NCBI RefSeq assembly: GCF_022867805.1
Contig: NZ_JALIFO010000015.1
Location: forward strand, 62,001-126,000
Source: Cuneatibacter sp. NSJ-177
GTDB taxonomy: Bacteria > Bacillota > Clostridia > Lachnospirales > Lachnospiraceae
DNA length: 64,000 bases
Direction of reading: 5' to 3'
Made by a program: the position numbers and the translations under genes. The notes beneath the pieces are model-generated. The model did not search any database, was not told where the DNA came from, and saw nothing but the letters and a program-made list of their open reading frames with translations. Within the stretch, counting starts at the first letter, position 1. Each line of letters begins with the position of its first letter. Below, in pieces: positions 16,188 through 24,528 of the stretch.

Positions 16188-16667
16188 ATGGCCAATGAAG
16201 ACAAAAAAGATTTCAATGAAATGCTGCGCAGAGAGAACGGAATGCCGAAAATCCAGATCGTAACGGATGCGAAAACCATAGAAAAGTATGGGGGAGAACG
16301 AATGTTTTTTGCTCCTCCCGCCGCCTACGATCAGGTCATGAAACGGATTCCGGCCGGGAAGCTGACAACCGTCGGGGAAATCCGCCGGTACTTTGCGGAG
16401 AAAAACGACGCGGACTTCACGGACCCGATCACGGCCGGTATCTTTGTCTCGATCGCGGCCTGGGCAAGCGAGCAGCGCCAGGAAGACAAAACCCCCTATT
16501 GGAGAACCTTAAAGGCAAACGGGGAGCTGAACCCCAAATACCCCGGCGGAGTGGAAGCGCAGAAAATGAAACTGGAAGCCGAGGGGCTTACCATCGCCGC
16601 ACGCGGCCGGACCAATATCCGTTACTATGTCAAGGACTATGAAGAAAACCTCTTCCCCCTTGGCTGA
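16188..16667 (+). CDS. alkyltransferase-like (MGMT-fold) protein without the active-site cysteine
   Basis: 159 residues. The helix-turn-helix part of the O6-alkylguanine-DNA alkyltransferase C-domain is recognisable (VMKRIPAGKLTTVGEIRRYFA), as is the distal PYWRTLKANGELNPKYPGG and EAQKMKLEAEGL. The PCHR motif that carries the methyl-accepting cysteine is absent. That is the definition of alkyltransferase-like proteins, which bind O6-alkylated bases and can hand them to excision repair. The start at 16188 has AAAGGAG upstream. It stands alone between a LysR gene and a convergent protease gene. Confidence 0.7.
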   Translation: MANEDKKDFNEMLRRENGMPKIQIVTDAKTIEKYGGERMFFAPPAAYDQVMKRIPAGKLTTVGEIRRYFAEKNDADFTDPITAGIFVSIAAWASEQRQEDKTPYWRTLKANGELNPKYPGGVEAQKMKLEAEGLTIAARGRTNIRYYVKDYEENLFPLG

Positions 16668-16689
16668 CAACAGGCAGGCAAGCGCCGAA

Positions 16690-16745
16690 CAAAAAAGGAA
16701 GCCGTCCTGGCCAACCAACCAGCCTGGAACCGCTTTCTTTTTTTG
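16690..16745 (+). terminator. imperfect terminator after the ATL-like gene
   Basis: An imperfect GC-rich stem of the AAGGAAGC...GCTTTC type ends in TTTTTTT. Several mismatches make it a moderate-quality call. Confidence 0.45.
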
Positions 16746-16820
16746 CGCCCGCCGAAGCGGAGCCACTTTTTTCCGTTGTAAAGCCTTAAATCAGAGTCGC
16801 ATCGTCCCCATTGCGAAGCC

Positions 16821-17735
16821 CTAAATCAACAGGTTAAACAAAAACAACCCCAAACAGCAAAGATAAAAGAAAATCATGCCTCCGCTTCCTAAAATATTTC
16901 TCTTCCAACCCTCTTCCGGATAACCGAAAGCAGAAGGCCGGAACCGGAAATATTTCCGGTCTGCGATCAAAAACACAATGCCTACTGCCACCACGGCCAG
17001 CAGTAAAATCCCATAAACCGCTGTCAGCCACAAAAGATCCGCTTCCAGCACAAAAGTGGAAACCAGGCTTCCCATGCTGTTTAAAATGATGTGCAGCCCT
17101 ATGGTATACCGGAGACGCCCGCTCCTGGCATAGATCAGACCAAAGATGATACCGACAAAAAACGCATAGAAAAACTGATACAGGTTTCCATGAAACAGCC
17201 CGAACATCAGCGCCGAAGTCAACACAGCCACACGCTCTCCGCAGACCCAAAGCCGGTCAATGATCAGCTTTCGGAAAAGAAATTCTTCAATGATGGGCGC
17301 CGCCACGGAAACCAGGATCAGATTCAGCCACAAGGAGGAGTCTGTGACGATATTCTCCACCCCGTTGGCAATCCCTTTTTCCAGAAAACGGGACATCACA
17401 AAATTTATTCCCTGGCCGATCAGATTTCCCAGATACATCAGGGCATAGCCCACGACAAAATATTCCGCCAGCAAACCGGGACGAAACCGCTGCTTTTTCG
17501 GCGGAACCGAAGGCATCCGCCGCACGCAGAGCAGCACGGCCGGAATCCCCACCAGATATTGAATCAGCAAAAGAAGCCAAGTCACCCATTCTTCATACAG
17601 AGCGTCGGGCCAGAACCGCTGCAAAAGCAGGCTGAACCCAAGCTGAAAGATTACGGTTAAAATCATCATCAAGGAAAAGCCGATCGCAATTTTCCCGGCG
17701 CCCTTCCGAATCTGATCCGTCTCCCAATTTTCCAT
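16821..17735 (-). CDS. CPBP family intramembrane glutamic endopeptidase
   Basis: 304 residues with about eight hydrophobic segments. The CPBP/Abi signatures are present: EEFLFRKLIIDRL (EExxxR) near 175 and FGLFHGNLYQFFYAFF (FxxxH with a downstream H/N set) near 205. Bacterial members are membrane proteases or bacteriocin-immunity-type proteins. The start chosen is 17735 with GGAGG 8 nt upstream rather than the ATG eight codons earlier. It is monocistronic and convergent with the ATL-like gene. Confidence 0.85.
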   Translation of the reverse strand: MENWETDQIRKGAGKIAIGFSLMMILTVIFQLGFSLLLQRFWPDALYEEWVTWLLLLIQYLVGIPAVLLCVRRMPSVPPKKQRFRPGLLAEYFVVGYALMYLGNLIGQGINFVMSRFLEKGIANGVENIVTDSSLWLNLILVSVAAPIIEEFLFRKLIIDRLWVCGERVAVLTSALMFGLFHGNLYQFFYAFFVGIIFGLIYARSGRLRYTIGLHIILNSMGSLVSTFVLEADLLWLTAVYGILLLAVVAVGIVFLIADRKYFRFRPSAFGYPEEGWKRNILGSGGMIFFYLCCLGLFLFNLLI

Positions 17736-17850
17736 TCTAAATCCTCCGGATATTGACATTCTTTTTATTATGCTCTTCCGCAGCTATTTTTTATCTTACC
17801 ACAAACCCATCCCTTTTTACCAGACCCACTATATTTTAACGGCTTTTTGT

Positions 17851-17879
17851 TTGATTTTCCTCTTTTTCCATGCTACACT
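17851..17879 (+). promoter_or_regulatory. promoter of the TPR-kinase operon
   Basis: TTGATT, a 17-bp spacer and TACACT preceded by TG (extended -10). Between it and the gene, ATCTTG/CAAGAT at about 17925-17951 followed by TTTTT could form a weak attenuator hairpin. Confidence 0.6.
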
Positions 17880-17972
17880 GATAACGCAGCGAAAATCCGC
17901 TGCCGGTAAGAGAAAAAACCAAAAGATCTTGCGTAAAACCTCTCAAGATTTTTTAAGAAAGGAATGATGAAC

Positions 17973-18650
17973 ATGAATTTATCCGCCGTATTTCAACATT
18001 TGGATGAGCTGCTGGCCCGGAAAGCCTGGGGGGAGGCAGAAGAATTTCTAAAAAAGAACCTGGAAGAAGCGGAACCGGACAGTCAGGCGAAACTGACCCT
18101 GACCAATGAGCTGACCGAGCTCTACCGCCGGTCCGGAAAACCGGACGCCGCCATCCCTACCGCAGAGGAAGCGCTCTTAATGGCCCGGAGAATGGGGTAC
18201 GCCGAAGCCGGGCTCTACGCCACTCTGCTGAATAATGCCGCATCCGCCTACCAGGACGCAAAGGATTACGAACATGCGCTGGCCCGCTATCAGGATGCTT
18301 TGGATTTTTACACGAAGAAAAATATGGGCGCAAGCTTTGAGGCAGCCGGGATCCACGAGGCTATCAGCCGGGTAGCCCAGGCGCAGGAGCAATATGAAAC
18401 CGCTCTCGGCCATCAGCAAAAAGCGCTGGATATTCTGGAAATCCGGCACAGAGAAGATCCTCAGGATATCCGCTACGGAGCAGCCTTAGCCGAACTGGCC
18501 GATCTTTTTTACCGGGCGCGCCAATATGAAAATGCAGTCCCGGCCTACGAGAAAGCGCTGGAAGAGATCGTCCGCGTCAATGGGGAAGACGAGTTCTACC
18601 GGATCACCAAGCAAAACATGCTGCTGGCTTTAGCCGCCTCCCGCCTGTAA
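17973..18650 (+). CDS. tetratricopeptide repeat protein
   Basis: 225 residues, soluble, almost entirely helical, with at least four TPR-like units (for example AGLYATLLNNAASAYQDAKDYEHALARYQDAL near 75-105 and EQYETALGHQQKALDIL near 135). TPR proteins act as protein-interaction scaffolds. Three in-frame ATGs occur within 9 nt; the third (17973) is best spaced from AGAAAGGA, while the first at 17964 would leave no gap. It ends 12 bp before the sensor kinase gene, whose ribosome binding site overlaps this stop region, so the two are co-translated and may act together. Confidence 0.82.
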   Translation: MNLSAVFQHLDELLARKAWGEAEEFLKKNLEEAEPDSQAKLTLTNELTELYRRSGKPDAAIPTAEEALLMARRMGYAEAGLYATLLNNAASAYQDAKDYEHALARYQDALDFYTKKNMGASFEAAGIHEAISRVAQAQEQYETALGHQQKALDILEIRHREDPQDIRYGAALAELADLFYRARQYENAVPAYEKALEEIVRVNGEDEFYRITKQNMLLALAASRL

Positions 18651-18662
18651 GGAGGCGATGGA

Positions 18663-19754
18663 ATGATTCTGCCCAGGGCAAATACAGAAAAAGGAACGCT
18701 TTTAAGGAATTTCATCGTCACGGTCGGCCTTTTGGGGATTGCTTCCCTGCTCTCCTTCCTCTACCATACGCTGGCCAACAACACCGTCAATATTGCGATT
18801 CTCTATATGCTGGTCATCGTCATTGTCGCCCGGAATACCACCGGCTATTTATGGGGTGTAGCGGCTTCGGTGGTCGGAGTCATCGCCATCAATTTCTTTT
18901 TTACAGCGCCGTTTTTTGAGCTGAATTTTTCGCTGGAGGGGTACCCGATCACCTTTATCGGAATGCTGACCATCACGTTGATCACCAGCACCACCACCAC
19001 CCATCTGGCGGAGCAGACCCGGCTGAACTTGGAGCGGGAAAAGATTTTGATGGAAGCGGAAAAGGAAAAGATGCGGGCCAATCTGCTCCGCGCCATTTCC
19101 CATGACCTGCGCACGCCCCTGACCAGTATCATCGGCGCCAGCGCCACCTATCTGGAAAGCGGCGCTTCTCTCAGCGAGGAAGAAAAACGCCAGCTGATCG
19201 GCAATGTCCACGAAGATGGGGAATGGCTGTTGAACATGGTGGAAAATCTGCTTTCGATCACCCGGATCAGCGATAAAAACACCGCCAAGGTCAACAAATC
19301 CCTGGAAGCCGTGGAGGAAGTGATCGCCGAGGCCATCACCCGGCTGAAAAAGAGGATCCCTTCCGCCAGCATCTCCGTTTCTATGCCGGATGACCTGATC
19401 CTGGCCCCGATGGATCCTACCCTGATCGAACAGGTCCTGATCAACCTGATGGAAAACGCCATCCGGCACTCTCACAGCGAAAAGCCCATCGACTGCCGGA
19501 TCACCACGGAAGACGGCTTTGTCCGTTTTTCCGTCTATGATTATGGAATTGGGATCGACCCCGACCGCCTGGCGAACATCTTTGACGGATACAGCTCCGA
19601 TGAAAACAACAGCGGCGATTCCACCAAAGGCATGGGGATCGGACTTTCCATCTGCAAAACGATCGTGACCGCCCACGGCGGAACCATCGAAGCCCGAAAC
19701 CATGAGCACGGCGCCGAGTTTTCCTTCACCCTGCCTTTAGAAGAACAGTCGTAA
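18663..19754 (+). CDS. sensor histidine kinase with DUF4118 membrane domain (KdpD C-terminal type)
   Basis: 363 residues. Four closely packed membrane segments (about 16-110) form the DUF4118 domain of KdpD. A coiled linker and a HisKA domain with H147 in RAISHDLRTPLTSI follow, then HATPase with NLMENAIRHS, YDYGIGI and GMGIGLSICK. The N-terminal KdpD and Usp domains are missing, so it is a half-length KdpD-like kinase. No response regulator follows; a strong terminator and an opposing operon come next. The partner regulator must be elsewhere, or the upstream TPR protein is part of the pathway. Confidence 0.88.
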   Translation: MILPRANTEKGTLLRNFIVTVGLLGIASLLSFLYHTLANNTVNIAILYMLVIVIVARNTTGYLWGVAASVVGVIAINFFFTAPFFELNFSLEGYPITFIGMLTITLITSTTTTHLAEQTRLNLEREKILMEAEKEKMRANLLRAISHDLRTPLTSIIGASATYLESGASLSEEEKRQLIGNVHEDGEWLLNMVENLLSITRISDKNTAKVNKSLEAVEEVIAEAITRLKKRIPSASISVSMPDDLILAPMDPTLIEQVLINLMENAIRHSHSEKPIDCRITTEDGFVRFSVYDYGIGIDPDRLANIFDGYSSDENNSGDSTKGMGIGLSICKTIVTAHGGTIEARNHEHGAEFSFTLPLEEQS

Positions 19755-19807
19755 TCCGGCACGCGGCGGATTTCTAAAAAAGCCCTTTTAAAGGCGTATC
19801 GAAACCA

Positions 19808-19846
19808 AACCCCCAAAGTTAGATTTTGTTTCTAACTTTGGGGGTT
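19808..19846. terminator. bidirectional terminator
   Basis: A perfect 16-bp stem, AACCCCCAAAGTTAGA with TCTAACTTTGGGGGTT, around a 7-nt loop. It separates convergent kinase genes. T-rich sequence follows on the plus strand. Confidence 0.85.
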
Positions 19847-19880
19847 CTTCCGTCTTTTGCCGCCGGTCAGAGAGCCCTTT

Positions 19881-21185
19881 TTATATTTTTGCTGCATGGT
19901 TTTCCTCCGCTGCTTCCAATAGAACATCGAAGAATATCCGATTTCCAGAAAGCCTGGCGGACACCTTTCCGCCGTGCAGTTCCATGATTTTTTTGACGAT
20001 GGGAAGTCCCAAACCAGTGCTGGCGCTGCTGGTCCTCGCTTCATCCGTCTTGTAAAAACGTTCAAATAATCTTTCGAGGTCTTCTTCCTGGATCTTTGTG
20101 GTTTCATTTGACAGGCAAAGATGGATCAAGGCCCCTTCCCTTTTGGCGCTTAAGACAATCTCGGAATCCGGATTGCTGTATTTTCTTGCATTCTCCAACA
20201 GATTTTCCATTGCCTGCATGAATTTCCCCACGTCCAAATTCACCGGCAATTCTTTCTGATCCACCTTTAGGCACCACCTCCGTCCGGTTCTCCGGAATAT
20301 GGTTCCGTACTCGAAATCGATATATTGCAGCAGCAAGGCGAGATCCGTATCCTGTCGTTCCAGGCGGAAATCGCTTTGATTCAACTTGGTAAATTCAAAT
20401 AATTGGTCGATCATCAATTTTAAATTATTCAGCCTCCGGTCTACCACTTCCAGGTACTGTTTTGATTTTTCCGGATTGGAAAACCCCTCTTCCTTCAAGA
20501 GGTCCACATAGCCTAAGATCGAGGTGAGCGGAGTCCTGAGGTCATGAGAGATATCCGCAATCAGCCTGTTTTTTTGCTGCTCCTCTTCTTTTTCCCGTTC
20601 CTGCTTTTCTTTAATCGTAGCGGACATACTGTTGATCCGCTTGCTCAGATGCGCCAGTTCGTCGTCCCCTCTCACCCGGATTTCCCTTCCAAAGCCTTCC
20701 TTCTCCATTTTTTCCAATTCACCGGAAATCTCTTTGATATAATTGACTTTCGGCTTTAAAACCAGGACAAGGCAAGCCACAAAAACCGACAGTATGGCAA
20801 TCAGAAACAGCAGGACCAAATTGTTTAATAAAATTCGCGTTCCTTCATTTTCCAACCCGTTCATAATGGCATGGCCGACAGCCGGCGTTCCGGTTATCTG
20901 AGTGATCACCATGATGAAACCCAGCGAAGCAGAAAAGGAAAGGACGAGCGATGATAGAAAATACCGGACCAATCCATGGTTTTTGTTCTTTGTAAACCGC
21001 CGTACAATCAGGAAAAAAAACAGCAGTGAAAGAAGTCCCGTAACCAGATCCAGTACTCCGGAATTCACCTGCCCGGAAAGAATCTGAGTGTGAAACAGGA
21101 TGTTCTTTTCGGCAAAGAGGAAAATGACCGCACAGATTCCGACCAGTCCTCCGAGGATTTGATTCGACGTGATTTTTCTCTTCAT
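19881..21185 (-). CDS. sensor histidine kinase with HAMP domain
   Basis: 434 residues. Four hydrophobic segments in the first 150 residues (near 10-25, 43-60, 75-98 and 120-145) are followed by a HAMP linker (EISGELEKMEKEGFGREI), HisKA with H in IADISHDLRTPLTSILGY, and HATPase motifs NLLENARKYS and TGLGLPIVKKIMELHGG. There is almost no extracytoplasmic loop, so it probably senses within the membrane, as intramembrane-sensing kinases do. It overlaps the response regulator gene by 4 bp (ATGA type coupling) and is last in the operon. Confidence 0.9.
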   Translation of the reverse strand: MKRKITSNQILGGLVGICAVIFLFAEKNILFHTQILSGQVNSGVLDLVTGLLSLLFFFLIVRRFTKNKNHGLVRYFLSSLVLSFSASLGFIMVITQITGTPAVGHAIMNGLENEGTRILLNNLVLLFLIAILSVFVACLVLVLKPKVNYIKEISGELEKMEKEGFGREIRVRGDDELAHLSKRINSMSATIKEKQEREKEEEQQKNRLIADISHDLRTPLTSILGYVDLLKEEGFSNPEKSKQYLEVVDRRLNNLKLMIDQLFEFTKLNQSDFRLERQDTDLALLLQYIDFEYGTIFRRTGRRWCLKVDQKELPVNLDVGKFMQAMENLLENARKYSNPDSEIVLSAKREGALIHLCLSNETTKIQEEDLERLFERFYKTDEARTSSASTGLGLPIVKKIMELHGGKVSARLSGNRIFFDVLLEAAEENHAAKI

Positions 21186-21892
21186 ATTTTATATCCGGTC
21201 CCCCACACGGTCTTGATATAACGATTCTCCTCCGGATCTTTTTCAATTTTTTCCCGGAGGTTTGATATATGCGTCAGGACGGTTTTGTCATTGGCGATAA
21301 ATTCCTCACGCCATACTTTTTCATATATTCTCTTTGCGCTCAGCGTGATCCCCTTGTTCAAAAGCAGCAGTTCCAGAATGTCAAATTCTTTGGGGGTCAG
21401 ACGGACTTCCCGGCCGTTAAGCCAGACCTGCCTGGACTCCCGGTTTAACAGCAGATCTTTATATTGGATCACATCGGTCCGATTTCCATCGTTGTACTGC
21501 CGGTATCTCCTGAGCTGAGCCTTCACCCTGGCGATCAGTTCCAGCGCGTGGAAGGGCTTTCCGATATAATCGTCCGCGCCCACAGTCAACCCCTGGATCT
21601 TGTCCATCTCCTCAGACTTAGCGGACATGAAGATAATGGGGATTTTCGAGGTTTCCCGAATCTTCATACAGGCCTCCAGGCCATTGATTCCCGGCATCAT
21701 GATATCCAGCAGAATCAAATCGATTTTATGATCTTCCAAAGTTTGAATGGCTTCGTCCGCATTCCGGCATTTGATAAAGTGAAAACCTTCGTTTTCCAGG
21801 TATATCCCCAACATATTTCTGATATCTTCATCGTCATCCACAATCAGGATATATCCATCCACGTTCTCTTCCGCTCCTCTTCTTTCCGTCAT
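21182..21892 (-). CDS. OmpR/VanR-type response regulator
   Basis: 236 residues. The receiver domain has acidic residues VDDDED, phospho-acceptor D63 in LLDIMMPG, and K in GKPF. The winged-helix DNA-binding domain (about 130-235) has VRLTPKEFDILELLLLNKG and RYIKTVWGTGYKI. The listed start overlaps the end of the methyltransferase gene by 59 bp and lacks a good ribosome binding site. A GTG at 21862 (residue 11) with GAGGAG upstream is a realistic alternative. Cognate partner of the downstream kinase. Confidence 0.9.
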   Translation of the reverse strand: MTERRGAEENVDGYILIVDDDEDIRNMLGIYLENEGFHFIKCRNADEAIQTLEDHKIDLILLDIMMPGINGLEACMKIRETSKIPIIFMSAKSEEMDKIQGLTVGADDYIGKPFHALELIARVKAQLRRYRQYNDGNRTDVIQYKDLLLNRESRQVWLNGREVRLTPKEFDILELLLLNKGITLSAKRIYEKVWREEFIANDKTVLTHISNLREKIEKDPEENRYIKTVWGTGYKI

Positions 21893-22436
21893 TCTGCATG
21901 GTCAGCACATACGCCGGCGGAAAATTTTTCACTTCATAGGACGTATGCGCAATGCGAAAATACTCCGTAAACAGTCTTTTTTTCAACAGGGTGTACTGAA
22001 AGGTGATAAAGGAGCCCGATCGTCCCATAGCGCGCCTGGTTGCGTTTAAAATATCTTTCGCAACCTCCTTCGGCAGCGATGCAAAAGGCAGTCCGGAAAC
22101 AATATAATCCGCATGATCAATCCCATACCGTTTCAGGTAGTCTTCCACCCGCCCGGCATCCCCGTGAAGGATAAACACGTTTGGGACGTTCTCAAACTTC
22201 TTTCTAAGCTCCGCGCAAAAGCTTGCATTTTGCTCAATCACAAGCAATCGGGTGCTCTCCTTCTTTCTCCTTGCGAGTTCAGCCGTAAAAACTCCGGTGC
22301 CCGGACCATATTCCACAATGCAGCGGCAGGTATCAAAGTGAATCGGCGCTACCATCTGCCTGGCAAGATTTTTCCCGCTCGGCAGAACGGCTCCTATGAT
22401 TCGGGGATGTTTCAAGTATTCCACAAAAAAATTCAT
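21834..22436 (-). CDS. SAM-dependent methyltransferase, phospholipid N-methyltransferase (PmtA) type
   Basis: 200 residues of class I methyltransferase fold. GAVLPSGKNLARQMV near 17-31 and the SAM motif VEYGPGTGVFT near 44, then DYIVSGLPFASLP, resemble phospholipid N-methyltransferases; rRNA adenine dimethylases share part of this pattern, but the length and GAVLPS motif favour PmtA. It is preceded by AGGAGG at 7 nt and is the first gene of a three-gene unit with the response regulator and kinase. That suggests membrane lipid adjustment as one output. CTAAAGATTTCTTTAG at 22508-22523 upstream may be a regulator site. Confidence 0.65.
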   Translation of the reverse strand: MNFFVEYLKHPRIIGAVLPSGKNLARQMVAPIHFDTCRCIVEYGPGTGVFTAELARRKKESTRLLVIEQNASFCAELRKKFENVPNVFILHGDAGRVEDYLKRYGIDHADYIVSGLPFASLPKEVAKDILNATRRAMGRSGSFITFQYTLLKKRLFTEYFRIAHTSYEVKNFPPAYVLTMQNDGKKRSGRERGWIYPDCG

Positions 22437-22575
22437 CTGCTTCCCTCCTAGATTTCGTTGACTGATATCAGCATAACAGCCAAAACTAAAAATCCGGTCA
22501 GGAGAACCTAAAGATTTCTTTAGAATTCGAAAAGGACTTTCGCGTTGCAAAAGTCTGCGCCGCAAATGCGTCGCG

Positions 22576-23748
22576 TCAGCGGCATTTCAGCATCCGAATC
22601 CATTCCTTTAAAATTTCCACGCAGTCTCCCACCACCGCATAGCGGCTGACCGAAAAAATCGGCGCGTGGGGGTCCGTGTTGACGGCCACGATAGTCTCCG
22701 CACGGGAAATCCCGGCCAGATGCTGGATGGCGCCGGACACGCCCAGACTGATCAAAAGCTTGGGCGCTACGCTGCACCCGGTCTGCCCCACCTGGTGCGG
22801 ATATTCGCACCAGCCTCCATCCACCAGCGGGCGGGAGCAGCCATACTCTGCGCCGATCAGGGAGGCAAATTCCGTGACCAGAGAAAGATTCTTCCGGCTC
22901 CCGATCCCGCGGCCCGCCACCACCAGAATCTCCGCGTCCGCAATGGATTTTGCCGGAGGCAGGGGAACCCGTTTGATGCCCTTTATCCGCTCCGGAAACT
23001 CCGGCAGCGGCACTTCCCTCACAATCCCGGAGCGCCCGGTATCCGCCTGGGCCGGAGGCATCACGCCGGGCCGGACCGTGGCCATCTGAGGACGCCTGGC
23101 AGGGCAGAGAATCGTGGCCATCAGATTTCCGCCGAAAGCAGGGCGGGTCTGGCGCAGCAATCCGTTTTCTTCCTCCACGGAAAGTCCGGTGCAGTCCGCC
23201 GTCAGCCCGGTCTGAAGCCGCGCGGCCAGGCGCGGGGCCAGAGATCGGCCGAACGCAGTGGCTCCGAACAAAAAAATCTCCGGCCGGTAACGCTCCACCA
23301 TCTGCTTTAGAACAGCCGTATAGGGCTCTTCCCGTTTGTCCGCCAGCTTTTCATCCCGGCAAAAATAAACCACGTCCGCTCCCAACGAGATCAGCTCCGC
23401 CTCCCGGAACGCATTGCCCCCGCCGATCAAAGCCGCGGCCAGCCGGCAGCCCTTTTGATCCGCCAGCTTTCGCCCTGCGCCCAGCAGTTCCCTCACCACC
23501 GGAGCCAGACGGTCCCCGGTCAACTCGGCAAATACCCAGACATCCCGGTAAGTCCTGTCGGCTTGCTGTTCTTCCTTCTCAATGGAAATCGCCTGGAAGG
23601 GACACACATCCACGCACATGCCGCAAAGCGCACAGTTGTCATTGGCCTCTGCCTTTTTCTCCTTGATTTCCAACGCCCCAAAGGCGCAGGTCTTTGCACA
23701 GATCCCGCACCCGACGCATTGATTCCGGTCAATCCGCAGTCCCGTCAT
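22576..23748 (-). CDS. etfA: electron transfer flavoprotein alpha subunit with N-terminal ferredoxin domain
   Basis: 390 residues. Residues 1-60 hold two [4Fe-4S] motifs: C11, C14, C17, C21 and C39, C42, C45, C49. The rest is EtfA: an N-terminal domain from about 68 (VWVFAELTGDRLAPVVRELLG) and the FAD-binding C-terminal domain (ADAEILVVAGRGIGSRKNLSL near 270, HQVGQTGCSVAPKLLISLGVSGAIQH near 315). Fd-EtfA fusions occur in flavin-based electron-bifurcating dehydrogenases such as the lactate dehydrogenase complex of acetogens. Its start overlaps the EtfB stop by 4 bp. It is last in the FAD dehydrogenase-EtfB-EtfA unit. Confidence 0.93.
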   Translation of the reverse strand: MTGLRIDRNQCVGCGICAKTCAFGALEIKEKKAEANDNCALCGMCVDVCPFQAISIEKEEQQADRTYRDVWVFAELTGDRLAPVVRELLGAGRKLADQKGCRLAAALIGGGNAFREAELISLGADVVYFCRDEKLADKREEPYTAVLKQMVERYRPEIFLFGATAFGRSLAPRLAARLQTGLTADCTGLSVEEENGLLRQTRPAFGGNLMATILCPARRPQMATVRPGVMPPAQADTGRSGIVREVPLPEFPERIKGIKRVPLPPAKSIADAEILVVAGRGIGSRKNLSLVTEFASLIGAEYGCSRPLVDGGWCEYPHQVGQTGCSVAPKLLISLGVSGAIQHLAGISRAETIVAVNTDPHAPIFSVSRYAVVGDCVEILKEWIRMLKCR

Positions 23749-24527
23749 CGTCTCACCTCCCGGAGTAAGTCCAGCACGGCAGCCGCCTGTTCGGCCTGCG
23801 TTCCCTCAAGATAGGTACATTCCTGCTCCCTTCTTGGCGTCTCGGTCTTTACCACCTGAGTCGGCGACCCGGAAAGGCCCGCCCGCTCCGGATCCGCCCC
23901 CACATCCGCCGCTCCCAAAAGCCGGAACGGCCCTTTTTCACTGTAGCGGATTCCCGCGATGGAAGGAAGCCGCGGCATATTGATGTCCTTGCTGACCGTC
24001 AAAAGCGCAGGAAGTTTCACCGACAAGGTTTCCAGAAAACCGTCGGCCTGCTTTTCCACCACAGCCTCCTCCTCGGTCACCGAAAGAATCCGGTTCACTT
24101 CCGTCACATGGGGGATTCCCAGCATCTCCGCCAGCTCCGGCCCGATCTGAGCCGTATCGCCGTCCACGGCCATTTTTCCACAGAGGATCAAAGAAAACGG
24201 ACCCAGCTTCCGCACGCCAAGAGACAGCGCATAGGACGTCGCCAATGTGTCGGATCCGGCAAACACCCGGTCGCTCAAAAGCACCGCCTCATCCACCCCC
24301 CGGCTCATGGCGTCCCGCAGCAGGCGTTCGGTGGCCGGAATCCCCATACTGAGGGCCGTCACCGCGCCCCCGCAGGTTTCCTTGAGCCGGACCGCCTCCT
24401 CGATGGCGTAAGCGTCAAAGGGATTGATCACCGACTGCTTTCCGTCTCTTACAATCGTCTTGGTCACCGGGTCCAGGCGCACTTCATTGCTGGAGGGAAC
24501 CTGTTTGATACATACGATGATCTTCAT
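23745..24527 (-). CDS. etfB: electron transfer flavoprotein beta subunit
   Basis: 260 residues beginning MKIIVCIKQVPSS, the standard EtfB start, with INPFDAYAIEEAVRL near 36 and the AMP/FAD-contact segment CGKMAVDGDTAQIGPELAEMLG near 115-137. The start at 24527 has AGGAGG 7 nt upstream and lies directly after the dehydrogenase stop codon. It pairs with the Fd-EtfA protein. The DGDTAQ sequence after the CGK segment fits the bifurcating Etf type, in which the beta subunit carries the bifurcating FAD. Confidence 0.93.
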   Translation of the reverse strand: MKIIVCIKQVPSSNEVRLDPVTKTIVRDGKQSVINPFDAYAIEEAVRLKETCGGAVTALSMGIPATERLLRDAMSRGVDEAVLLSDRVFAGSDTLATSYALSLGVRKLGPFSLILCGKMAVDGDTAQIGPELAEMLGIPHVTEVNRILSVTEEEAVVEKQADGFLETLSVKLPALLTVSKDINMPRLPSIAGIRYSEKGPFRLLGAADVGADPERAGLSGSPTQVVKTETPRREQECTYLEGTQAEQAAAVLDLLREVRR

Positions 24528-24528
24528 C

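Noticed and set aside
22508-22523. CTAAAGATTTCTTTAG as another purine operator
   Set aside because: It has the CTAAA/TTTAG ends but a different core and spacing, stands alone, and precedes a methyltransferase/two-component unit; more likely a separate regulator site.
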